From positions 1-15,420 of the forward strand of contig JAEDGZ010000035.1 in the NCBI GenBank assembly GCA_016297215.1: 15,420 bases of DNA, written 5' to 3'. Made by a program: the position numbers and the translations under genes. The notes beneath the pieces are model-generated. The model searched no databases. It saw nothing but the letters and a program-made list of their open reading frames with translations, and was not told the DNA's origin. Positions 6,490-13,091 of the stretch are shown in pieces (position 1 is the first letter of the stretch; each line of letters starts with the position of its first letter). This DNA comes from Paludibacteraceae bacterium (GTDB taxonomy: Bacteria; Bacteroidota; Bacteroidia; Bacteroidales; Paludibacteraceae).

Positions 6490-7248
6490 CTATTTTTCCA
6501 AGCGTTTTTGGTATTTTTCCACCTGTATGGAAGTCAACTTGATACGGCGCTCCACCTCAACCATATCCTGCATCGCCATGCCTAATCGGTAGGTCTCCAT
6601 CAGCGCATCCTTGTCATTCTGCGAGAGGTAATACACCGCCCTCGACCGACTCCCGCACAACGCCACGCGCACTCGCGAACCCCTATACGAATCCACAAAA
6701 TGCAGGCAACGCAGTGCCTCATCACCCTCTATCGTCAGCGTCTCATGCCAGCCCTCTGCCTCAAAAGCATGCACATCGCCCGCAAACGTATCTTGCAGAC
6801 TCTCAGCACTCAACGCCACTTTCTCAAAGCCCAGCGCACGCTCACCATAGTAGAAAAAACGCACTATCGTCTGCCCGTCATCGCGCACGTATGTTTGGAT
6901 ATAATTACGCGCCGTGTTGCTCGTAGTGCGCAGCAGCCGATGCACATAATGCCCCTTATCCTCATATCGTTCATCCTTCTCATACTTAAATTTCGGCAGC
7001 AGCGCATCCAACTCCGGAGCCAACGCCTGCTGCAGAGAATCATAATACGCCAGCGTCCGCTCCTGCGCCGCCAGCGCGATACTATCTTGTTGCCGTTTCT
7101 CCGCCTTTCTCACCTCTGCCTTCGACGGCTGCTTCCCGCAACCGCATAGAAACAACGCCACACACAGCAAACCGAGGAACCATCCCCTATACGCTACGAT
7201 ATATCGGAGCGCATCACACTGGAGCGCATCACGCAAAATCCTTCTCAT
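6490..7248 (-). CDS. Putative lipoprotein of unknown function
   Basis: Not assigned to a family. 252 residues. A hydrophobic stretch at about 22-36 (GWFLGLLCVALFLCG) ends in a Cys pair, and Cys37 is the likely lipidated residue (LCGC; Cys at -2 is unusual for a lipobox). Next comes a charged, probably helical segment (PSKAEVRKAEKRQQDSIALA), then a mixed alpha/beta body (about 80-215) and a helical charged tail (VERRIKLTSIQVEKYQKRLE). It probably faces the periplasm from a membrane anchor. The ATG at 7248 overlaps the CPBP gene end by 20 bases, suggesting coupling. The first 21 residues come before the signal core and include a five-residue duplication made by a 15-bp direct repeat (7206-7217 and 7221-7232), so the start may have been rebuilt by that duplication. 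It is the last gene of the ATPase-maf-CPBP run. Confidence 0.65.
   Translation of the reverse strand: MRRILRDALQCDALRYIVAYRGWFLGLLCVALFLCGCGKQPSKAEVRKAEKRQQDSIALAAQERTLAYYDSLQQALAPELDALLPKFKYEKDERYEDKGHYVHRLLRTTSNTARNYIQTYVRDDGQTIVRFFYYGERALGFEKVALSAESLQDTFAGDVHAFEAEGWHETLTIEGDEALRCLHFVDSYRGSRVRVALCGSRSRAVYYLSQNDKDALMETYRLGMAMQDMVEVERRIKLTSIQVEKYQKRLEK
7206..7232. repeat. 12-bp direct repeat, 15-bp spacing, in the lipoprotein gene start
   Basis: GGAGCGCATCAC occurs at 7206-7217 and 7221-7232. It covers the overlap of the CPBP stop and the lipoprotein start. On the minus strand it gives RDALQCDALR. A 10-bp palindrome CGATATATCG (7197-7206) adjoins it. Confidence 0.8.
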
Positions 7249-8134
7249 TGTCTTCCTCCTTTTCCTTCACACTCCGTTTCCCGTGCGAATAGAAATAGCC
7301 GTACATCACCATCATTATCACCACGATACAGATACTGAACACCCCCAGCAGGATGGTATCTTCCGTGCCTATCTTGTCCAACATCTCCGCACTGCTCTCA
7401 TCCATATAATTATACGCGCAAAACGCTAACACCACCGCCGCGCAGTTGTTCACAAAGTGCATCAACATCGGTGCCCACAGGCTCCCCGTCCACCACAGCA
7501 TGTAACCGAACATCGCCCCCAACAACATGCGCGGCAGGAAGCCGTAGAACTGAAAATGCACAAAACTGAATATCGCCGCCGCTGCCCATATCGCTACATG
7601 CTTGTTGCGCGTGAACATCCCTTGCACCACCCCGCGGAAGGTCAACTCCTCCGCCACCGCGGGCAGCAACGCCATCAAGCCGATGTTCACCAGCAGCCCA
7701 CCTATCGTATCCACACGCAGAAACTGCTCCGTCAGTTGCGCCGCAGCGTCTTCCTGCATCCGCATCCACTGCTCTATCCCGCTCATCCACTCCGGCAACG
7801 ACATCTGCTGATTCCATGCACTCAGCAGGTTAATCCCGGGCAGCGCCAGCAGCATGATGACCACCGCCGCCAACGCTTCTTGCCACGCAAGCCCTTTGTC
7901 CAAGTGCAGCCACTGCATAGGACGCTCGCTCCATAGATAAGCCCCAGCCAACGCCGGCAGCAGAAAAGTAGCCACCGTCTGCAAAAACTGCAACCATTTC
8001 GTCCCCGCCATCGTGTCCCTGTTCGGCAAGAAGTACCAAAGAATCATCGCCCCCAACGTCAGCATACCCATGATACCCAGCCACACCAGCACCCGCACCA
8101 AAATAGATGCATTCGTAATTTTTCCCTTTAACAT
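7229..8134 (-). CDS. CPBP family intramembrane glutamic endopeptidase
   Basis: 301-residue integral membrane protein of the CAAX protease/bacteriocin-processing (Abi) family. Hydrophobic segments are visible at about 12-36, 48-67, 86-106, 146-160, 181-193, 198-215, 222-240 and 261-281. The family signature is complete: EELTFRG (162-168, the EExxxR motif with Glu162, Glu163 and Arg167), FSFVHF (189-194, His193) and MHFVNN (225-230, His226 and Asn230). Members cut substrates within the membrane; the substrate here is unknown. A charged cytoplasmic tail closes it (KRSVKEKEEDNEKDF). The ATG at 8134 overlaps the maf stop, and its own stop overlaps the lipoprotein start, so three genes in a row are translationally coupled. 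Confidence 0.9.
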   Translation of the reverse strand: MLKGKITNASILVRVLVWLGIMGMLTLGAMILWYFLPNRDTMAGTKWLQFLQTVATFLLPALAGAYLWSERPMQWLHLDKGLAWQEALAAVVIMLLALPGINLLSAWNQQMSLPEWMSGIEQWMRMQEDAAAQLTEQFLRVDTIGGLLVNIGLMALLPAVAEELTFRGVVQGMFTRNKHVAIWAAAAIFSFVHFQFYGFLPRMLLGAMFGYMLWWTGSLWAPMLMHFVNNCAAVVLAFCAYNYMDESSAEMLDKIGTEDTILLGVFSICIVVIMMVMYGYFYSHGKRSVKEKEEDNEKDFA

Positions 8135-8826
8135 AAGCCTCGATTTTTCAGATTATACAGTATCTCCCACACCCGCTCCACAGGCAAGCCCATCACGTTA
8201 AAATACGACCCGACAATCTTCGTAACGCCCACATATCCAATCCATTCCTGCACTCCGTATGCCCCTGCCTTATCTAACGGTTTGTAATGCTCCACATAGT
8301 AGTCTATCTCCTCCTCGGCTAACCCACGAAACCACACTTCCGTCTTATCTGCTATCGTCAGCATCCCCTCTCGCGTCCGCAGCGTTACCCCCGTATATAC
8401 CTCGTGCATCCGTCCGCTCAAGAGCCGCAGCATCCCCCGCGCCTCTTCCGTATCCCGCGGCTTCCCCAGCATCACCCCACCGGGTGCGCAGGCGTCCTCG
8501 CCTGCTATCATGGAATCACTGGGGACGCGGGCGTCTCGCCTGCGGTTATCATCTTCATGGAGGTGCGCTCCCCTTGCCGCACCCATAGACACCCCTTCCT
8601 CGGGCACCCACACTATCGTATCCGCCGTCAGCAGGACTTCATCCTCCGCTAACGGCTCACCATACGCCTCCGCTTTCGCACGCGATATATAGTACGGAAT
8701 ATCCCCACCCGTGAGCCCCTCGGGGTAGTGCTCGTCGGCATCTATAGGCACCACCCGAAAATCCACATCCAGCCCCGCCAACAAATCCCGCCGCCGCGGC
8801 GACTGACTTCCTAACAAAATCTTCAT
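8128..8826 (-). CDS. maf: Maf family nucleotide pyrophosphatase with an in-frame repeat insertion
   Basis: Maf proteins hydrolyse non-canonical or modified nucleoside triphosphates (house-cleaning) and are linked to septum control. The motifs are present: GSQSPRRRDLL (6-16), LTADTIVW (66-73), LGKPRDTEEARGMLRLLSGR (120-139), EVYTGV (142-147) and KAGAYGVQEW (186-195). The length of 232 is about 35 to 40 above the usual 190 to 200. The excess is a single block at residues about 80-117 (encoded by about 8476-8589), rich in Arg, Asp and Gly and unlike anything in the family. It separates VWVPEEGV from MLGKPRD, which would otherwise join smoothly. It is made of palindromic repeats. The frame stays open on both sides, so the gene is probably functional. 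The ATG shares an ATGA overlap (8823-8826) with the ATPase gene; its 3' end overlaps CPBP. Confidence 0.92.
   Translation of the reverse strand: MKILLGSQSPRRRDLLAGLDVDFRVVPIDADEHYPEGLTGGDIPYYISRAKAEAYGEPLAEDEVLLTADTIVWVPEEGVSMGAARGAHLHEDDNRRRDARVPSDSMIAGEDACAPGGVMLGKPRDTEEARGMLRLLSGRMHEVYTGVTLRTREGMLTIADKTEVWFRGLAEEEIDYYVEHYKPLDKAGAYGVQEWIGYVGVTKIVGSYFNVMGLPVERVWEILYNLKNRGLC
8476..8589. repeat. Palindromic repeat cluster inserted in maf
   Basis: About 114 bases inside maf with three hairpin elements. The first is GCAGGCGTCCTCGCCTGC at 8488-8505 (7-bp perfect stem GCAGGCG/CGCCTGC). The second is its near copy GCGGGCGTCTCGCCTGC at 8527-8543. The third is the element at 8556-8583, starting CATGGAGGTGCG and ending GCCGCACC, whose arms GGTGCG/CGCACC pair. 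The first two are each followed by ATCAT. The third is related to the intergenic hairpin at 14342-14369 (24 of 28 bases identical). Confidence 0.85.
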
Positions 8827-10115
8827 ACACTTAATAACCAGTCTATTACATTACATATCTTGATAGTGTGTATCCCTATACACACCTCTTCATTATTGCA
8901 CATCGAAACCAGCGTCATCCGCTCGCAACCTATCTTCTCTGCCGCTTGCACCAAGGCTTCTAACTCCCGCTTGCGAGTCTTCTTGTCGCTTATGTCATAC
9001 GCCACTTGCAATAGTTCCAATACCTTTCCCTGCCTGCATACCACGAAATCCACTTCCTTGTGCCTGCTGCTTGGTCTGTAATAGTAGATATCCTCCGCGG
9101 CGGAATGATTCCTTCGCAGCAACTCCACCAACACCACATTCTCCAACCGCCAACCCATATTCGCAGGCAGCAGGCTATTCTCTCGATTGGCTATAAAACC
9201 CGTATCTATCACATACACTTTCTCCCGCGTCATCCGTTCGCGACTCTTGAAACTAAATGGTGCCAAACGATATATCAAAAAAGCCTGCGACAAGTAACTG
9301 ACATATTTCTGCACCGTAGACAGACTGCCCAAGTTTGCCAACGCTTTCAGTTGCCCGTAGTCTATACATTGGCACACATTATTAATCAAATGATTAGCGA
9401 TGCGTCGCAGACTCTCCACCTGCTGGATACGATAGCGCTGCACAATATCTCTCATCACTACCGTTTCCATCAAACTCTCCACATACACCCGCCGCGTGTG
9501 CGGATTGCTCAACTTATATAGTTCCGGCATACCGCCGTCTGTCAGATAAGTATTGAACAGGCGCTTGCGCTCCGCCTCTGCCTTGGTGGTGATGCTTTCT
9601 ATATCCACCCCTTTCAGCATGCACAGTTCTCTAAAACTCAACGGGTAAAGGCGTATCTCATTATAGCGCCCTACCAAATGCGTTGCCAACTCGCTACTCA
9701 GCAGTTTGGCATTACTGCCCGACACCACCACGTGCATACCCTGACGCAACAATCGGTTGACAAACAAATGCCAACCCTCCACGTTCTGAATCTCATCCAA
9801 AAACAAATAGGAAATATCTGCTCCGTACAACTGATATACGGCACTCAACACCGTATTCAAATCCTCCGTTGCGATACCAAACAAGCGGTCATCATCCAAG
9901 TTCACATAACCATACCGTATTCCGCGCTCTAGCAACACCTTGTGACACAACGTGGATTTACCGCTTCGGCGAACCCCTATCACCACCTGCGCCAAGTCGC
10001 TTTCCCAATCGAACAACCGCTCCTCATAACGCCCCACCCATCGCGAGGAGTTATAGCCCCGCACCTCCTCTTGTTGCTCCGAAAGCACCTGCAAAATCAG
10101 TCTCTCATCTTTCAT
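8823..10115 (-). CDS. AAA family ATPase with C-terminal DUF4143 nuclease-like domain
   Basis: 430 residues. Walker A GVRRSGKST (47-55), Walker B YLFLDEIQ (103-110), sensor-1-like VSGSNA (131-136), a middle helical winged-helix-like part (about 185-290), then the DUF4143 part: GWRLENVVLVELLRR (321-335), EVDFVV (354-359) and LELLQVAY (366-373). The last two resemble a PD-(D/E)xK-type core in which the lysine position is Gln370. These ATPases are common in multiple copies in Bacteroidetes and archaea; their cell role is unclear. The gene has its own promoter (10133-10163) preceded by three 32-bp-spaced repeats, and it ends with an ATGA overlap onto maf, so maf, CPBP and the lipoprotein are likely read from the ATPase promoter. 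The rest of the window is core metabolism, so this looks like an accessory insertion. Confidence 0.92.
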   Translation of the reverse strand: MKDERLILQVLSEQQEEVRGYNSSRWVGRYEERLFDWESDLAQVVIGVRRSGKSTLCHKVLLERGIRYGYVNLDDDRLFGIATEDLNTVLSAVYQLYGADISYLFLDEIQNVEGWHLFVNRLLRQGMHVVVSGSNAKLLSSELATHLVGRYNEIRLYPLSFRELCMLKGVDIESITTKAEAERKRLFNTYLTDGGMPELYKLSNPHTRRVYVESLMETVVMRDIVQRYRIQQVESLRRIANHLINNVCQCIDYGQLKALANLGSLSTVQKYVSYLSQAFLIYRLAPFSFKSRERMTREKVYVIDTGFIANRENSLLPANMGWRLENVVLVELLRRNHSAAEDIYYYRPSSRHKEVDFVVCRQGKVLELLQVAYDISDKKTRKRELEALVQAAEKIGCERMTLVSMCNNEEVCIGIHTIKICNVIDWLLSV

Positions 10116-10132
10116 AGTAACGAAATTTTGTG

Positions 10133-10163
10133 CAAAGATACTGATTTTATTTCACTTAAACAA
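10133..10163 (-). promoter_or_regulatory. Bacteroidetes-type promoter of the ATPase-maf-CPBP-lipoprotein operon
   Basis: On the minus strand: -33 TTG (10161-10163), exactly 20 bases, then -7 TATCTTTG (10133-10140), a full match to TAnnTTTG. The leader to the ATG at 10115 is short (about 15 to 18 bases) and has no Shine-Dalgarno sequence, as is usual in this phylum. Confidence 0.75.
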
Positions 10164-10168
10164 ATAAA

Positions 10169-10250
10169 AATGGATTATTTTACAGATTTTACAACCTAAC
10201 AATGGACTATTTTGCAGATTTTACCTCTAAATAATGGATTATTTTGCAAG
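10169..10250. repeat. Three 32-bp-spaced AT-rich repeats upstream of the ATPase promoter
   Basis: Copies at 10169-10192, 10201-10224 and 10233-about 10248; start-to-start distance is exactly 32 in both steps. Each begins AATGGAYTATTTTRCA; copies 1 and 2 continue with GATTTTAC, copy 3 diverges. Copy 1 itself contains ATTTTAC twice. Spacers of 8 bases differ. The array begins six bases upstream of the -33 element. Confidence 0.9.
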
Positions 10251-10263
10251 TTTCTGTTGCTCC

Positions 10264-11223
10264 TCATAATCCCCGTGCGACAACAAAACTATACAACATT
10301 CCCATAAACATCACGAACTTCATCAGCAACTGCGCCGTTCGGTAGTCCGAAGGGATTTTCGCTGTCCACAGCAGCACCAACTCGCACACCAGCGGCGTCA
10401 GCAAGCCAAACACGATATAACGTGTCGAGAGCGTCGCCCACTCCCGTGGGAAGGGCAGCCACGCATACCATGCATACCCTATCATCCCTATCGTTAGCAG
10501 CAGCAATACGGTAACCACCACCTTCGTCCACACCTCCCCAAACCGTATCGGTAGCGTGTGGCACTCCAGTTCCCTGTCCCCCATCTGGTCTTGCAAGTCC
10601 TTGATAATCTCGCGGATAAGCGTGCATAGGAAAGCGAACAACGCAAACCCGCACATCCACGCATATAGGTCATGCGGCACATTCGTAAACTGCATGAGGT
10701 TAGCATATCGCACCTGCATCAGGCTCACGTTAGCCAACGCCACCAGCAGAGGAGTCAGCGCCGTCGTCAGCGCAACGATCAGATTACCAATCAGAAACAA
10801 CCGTTTGTAACTCGACGAGTAGAACCACAGCAGCCCGGGCACCAGCACGAATATCGTCGCCAACGACCAACTCCTGCACACCCATGCCACCGCCAGCCCG
10901 CACACCACGCCGGCGCTACTCAGCCCCGTACTCAGCCACATCGCCGTGTCCTTGCTCACCGACTGCGTAACTATCAGTCTGTCAGGGCGATTGATACGGT
11001 CTATCTTCACGTCGAAATAGTCGTTCACCACATACCCGCCGGCGGCAATCAGCACCGTCGCCAGTATCAACAGCAGCAACAACCACCACGATAACTGCTC
11101 CTCAAAGCGCCACTGCCACAGCATAGGCACCACTACCCATTTCTCCATTACCCACAGCAATATGGCGATAAACACTAAGTTACCGCCCCGCACCAACTGC
11201 CATATATCCCGCACTCCCTGCAT
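10264..11223 (-). CDS. UbiA-family prenyltransferase (geranylgeranylglycerol-phosphate geranylgeranyltransferase-like)
   Basis: 319-residue polytopic membrane enzyme that moves a prenyl group onto an acceptor. Both Asp-rich sites are clear: NDYFDVKIDRINRPDR (67-82), which binds prenyl diphosphate through Mg2+, and REIIKDLQDQMGDRE (204-218). About eight to nine hydrophobic segments are visible, for example 14-36, 45-63, 95-117, 121-135, 145-167, 187-203 and further ones towards the C-terminus. Bacteroidetes relatives are usually annotated as geranylgeranylglycerol-phosphate transferases, but the acceptor cannot be told here, and a quinone-pathway role is possible. ATG at 11223. The amylase gene is 111 bases upstream, separated by a large inverted repeat; the ATPase gene follows after a repeat-rich 148-base gap. 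Confidence 0.85.
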   Translation of the reverse strand: MQGVRDIWQLVRGGNLVFIAILLWVMEKWVVVPMLWQWRFEEQLSWWLLLLLILATVLIAAGGYVVNDYFDVKIDRINRPDRLIVTQSVSKDTAMWLSTGLSSAGVVCGLAVAWVCRSWSLATIFVLVPGLLWFYSSSYKRLFLIGNLIVALTTALTPLLVALANVSLMQVRYANLMQFTNVPHDLYAWMCGFALFAFLCTLIREIIKDLQDQMGDRELECHTLPIRFGEVWTKVVVTVLLLLTIGMIGYAWYAWLPFPREWATLSTRYIVFGLLTPLVCELVLLWTAKIPSDYRTAQLLMKFVMFMGMLYSFVVARGL

Positions 11224-11235
11224 AGTTTCTCACAT

Positions 11236-11328
11236 TATAGTTAATAATGAATAGTGAATAGTTAATATCGCATAGCCATTCCAGCCAGAATCGCCTGATA
11301 CACAATGCGATATTAACTATTCACTATT
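11236..11328. repeat. Perfect 24-bp inverted repeat with heptamer arms between amylase and ubiA-like gene
   Basis: Arm 11250-11273 is the exact reverse complement of arm 11305-11328; the loop is 31 bases (11274-11304). The left arm belongs to a 7-bp-period run at 11236-11270: TATAGTT, AATAATG, AATAGTG, AATAGTT, AATATCG. The structure starts seven bases after the amylase stop (11335) on the minus strand. It could stop or process the transcript, but no T-run follows directly. Confidence 0.85.
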
Positions 11329-11334
11329 AACTGT

Positions 11335-12981
11335 TCAGTTCTTACTTACCCTCAGTACCACACCCTTCCATGCCGGCAAGGTTAGCCGCACGGGTTCCGC
11401 CGTGTTGAACGGCATATCTTTGTACACCGTATCGGTCAGCAGGTCGGTCATTGTGCAACGGCACATCTCGTCTTGCCCTAAATAGACAAAGGCGTCCGCA
11501 GGAATACGCACCTGCATATCCACCTGCCTGTCGTCGAAGTTCAGCACCATCAGCAGCGTCTCAGTACCCGACTTGCGGATATAAGCAAACTGCTCATGCT
11601 TGTTGAAGCCTTCGCCCTGCGCATACACAATATCGTACATCTGCCCCTCCGCAATCGCCTGATTATCACGTGCCAACGTCAGCAGCCTGCGATAGAACTC
11701 GCGCACCTCTTTCTGCTCTTCGCTCAGACCTGCGCCGTCGAACTTCCCCTTGTTCGCCCATGCCTGTTGCGACTTCACGCCCCAGTAGTCGAATATCGTC
11801 GTTCTGCCGTCCACGCCGGAGAACCCCTCCATATCCATGCCTTTCTCGCCCAACTCCTGCCCCGAGTAAATAAGCACGGGGTTCTTGTAGAGCGTAGCCG
11901 CCACTATCATCGCCGGCTCCGCGCACGCACCACGACCGCAGAAGAAACCGCTGGCGATGCGTTGCTCATCGTGGTTCTCGAGGAAATACAACATCCGCCC
12001 CAGCATATCGCCCGCCGCAAACCATTGCTGCGTGATACCTTCCACTGCCCAGTTCCTGCTCGTTACGCCGCGCAGGTAATCGTACATACCCACCTTGTCA
12101 TACAGGTAGTCGAAGCCCGCGTTCATATAGGCGCGATACAGCCCGGGATTGTAGCATTCGCCGATGAACAGCACCTCGGGGTACTGCTCCTTCACCTGCC
12201 CTATCGCCCACGTAAAGAACTCCACGGGCACCATCTCCGCCATGTCCACACGGAAAGCATCCACCTTCTTCCCTGCCCAGAAGAGCAAGATATCGCGCAT
12301 CTTCACCCACGTGTTCGGAATCGGTGAGAACTGCTTCTCGCCGCCGCCCTGATAGAACACACCGTAGTTCAGTTTCACCGTCTCGTACCAGTCGTTGCAC
12401 GAGGGGTGCGCCGTGAAGCAGTCGTTGCCCGTTGCTTTCGCGGGGTACTCCTCGTAGCCCGTCGCCTCGAAGTCCGCAGGTGCGAAACGCTCGCCGGGGA
12501 TATAGTAGAAGTTGTTGAGCGGCGAGAAAGCCCACTCTGGATTATCATCTTCGCCCAAGTCGCGCACGCCCGCAGGCTTGCACAATGACTTATATTCGCG
12601 CGCCACATGATTCGGCACAAAGTCAATCACCACCTTCAGCCCCGCCTTATGTGTCCGCGTCACCAGCGCCTCAAACTCCGCCATGCGCTTGTTCTCGTCT
12701 TTGGCAAGGTCGGGATCCACATCATAATAGTCCGTTATCGCATACGGGCTGCCTGCCAAGCCTTTCACTATCGAAGGCGTGTTGCGCTCTGCCGTGGCAT
12801 GCCTAATCACGCCCGTGTACCACACATGTGTAGCACCCAAATCACGTATCGACTTGAGCGCTTTCGTGTTGATATCGGCAAACTTACCGCAACCGTTCAC
12901 TTCGCGCGACCCGTTATGCTGCCGCGTCTCGTTCATATTGCCAAACAACCGTGGCAACAACTGATAAATAATCGTTTTCAC
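11335..12981 (-). CDS. Cytoplasmic alpha-amylase family (GH13) glycoside hydrolase
   Basis: 548 residues; hydrolyses alpha-1,4-glucans or maltodextrins. The GH13 catalytic regions appear in order: region I VIDFVPNHV (118-126), region II DAFRVDMAE (241-249) with nucleophile Asp246, region III LFIGECYNP (271-279) with acid/base Glu275, and region IV FLENHDEQR (333-341) with the His337-Asp338 pair. A C-terminal beta-domain ends in LTLPAWKGVVLRVS. No signal peptide is visible (starts KTIIYQLLPRLFGN), so it probably acts inside the cell, for instance on glycogen or imported oligosaccharides. The start codon is GTG at 12979-12981; no in-frame ATG fits the family N-terminus. Upstream is the ackA terminator; downstream is the inverted repeat before the UbiA-family gene. 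Exact specificity cannot be told. Confidence 0.9.
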   Translation of the reverse strand: MKTIIYQLLPRLFGNMNETRQHNGSREVNGCGKFADINTKALKSIRDLGATHVWYTGVIRHATAERNTPSIVKGLAGSPYAITDYYDVDPDLAKDENKRMAEFEALVTRTHKAGLKVVIDFVPNHVAREYKSLCKPAGVRDLGEDDNPEWAFSPLNNFYYIPGERFAPADFEATGYEEYPAKATGNDCFTAHPSCNDWYETVKLNYGVFYQGGGEKQFSPIPNTWVKMRDILLFWAGKKVDAFRVDMAEMVPVEFFTWAIGQVKEQYPEVLFIGECYNPGLYRAYMNAGFDYLYDKVGMYDYLRGVTSRNWAVEGITQQWFAAGDMLGRMLYFLENHDEQRIASGFFCGRGACAEPAMIVAATLYKNPVLIYSGQELGEKGMDMEGFSGVDGRTTIFDYWGVKSQQAWANKGKFDGAGLSEEQKEVREFYRRLLTLARDNQAIAEGQMYDIVYAQGEGFNKHEQFAYIRKSGTETLLMVLNFDDRQVDMQVRIPADAFVYLGQDEMCRCTMTDLLTDTVYKDMPFNTAEPVRLTLPAWKGVVLRVSKN

Positions 12982-13048
12982 TACTAATCTAAGGTTTTAG
13001 TTATGGGTTTAAGTTCTCTACGATAAGCTTTCAAAAAGCATGCCAAAC

Positions 13049-13084
13049 AGCAATTAGGGAGGCAAATATACCTCCCTAATCGCT
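13049..13084 (-). terminator. Terminator of ackA
   Basis: ATTAGGGAGG (13053-13062) pairs perfectly with CCTCCCTAAT (13071-13080) around an eight-base loop; on the minus strand the stem extends to 14 pairs with one G-U. It begins eight bases after the ackA stop (13092). The tail TTGCTGTTTGGC is only moderately T-rich. The loop on the minus strand reads TATATTTG, which also matches the -7 promoter consensus. Confidence 0.75.
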
Positions 13085-13091
13085 CAGCAAA

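Noticed and set aside
7229..8134. CPBP protease as a bacteriocin immunity or processing protein
   Set aside because: No peptide precursor, exporter or lanthionine gene lies near it; the family has many other roles.
8823..10115. Defence or toxin-antitoxin system centred on the ATPase
   Set aside because: No partner gene beside it; the neighbours are maf, CPBP and UbiA-family genes. The DUF4143 ATPase alone does not prove defence.
10169..10250. Possible short CRISPR array (regular 32-bp repeats)
   Set aside because: Only three units, spacers of eight bases, AT-rich degenerate repeats and no cas genes. The position at a promoter fits regulatory sites better.
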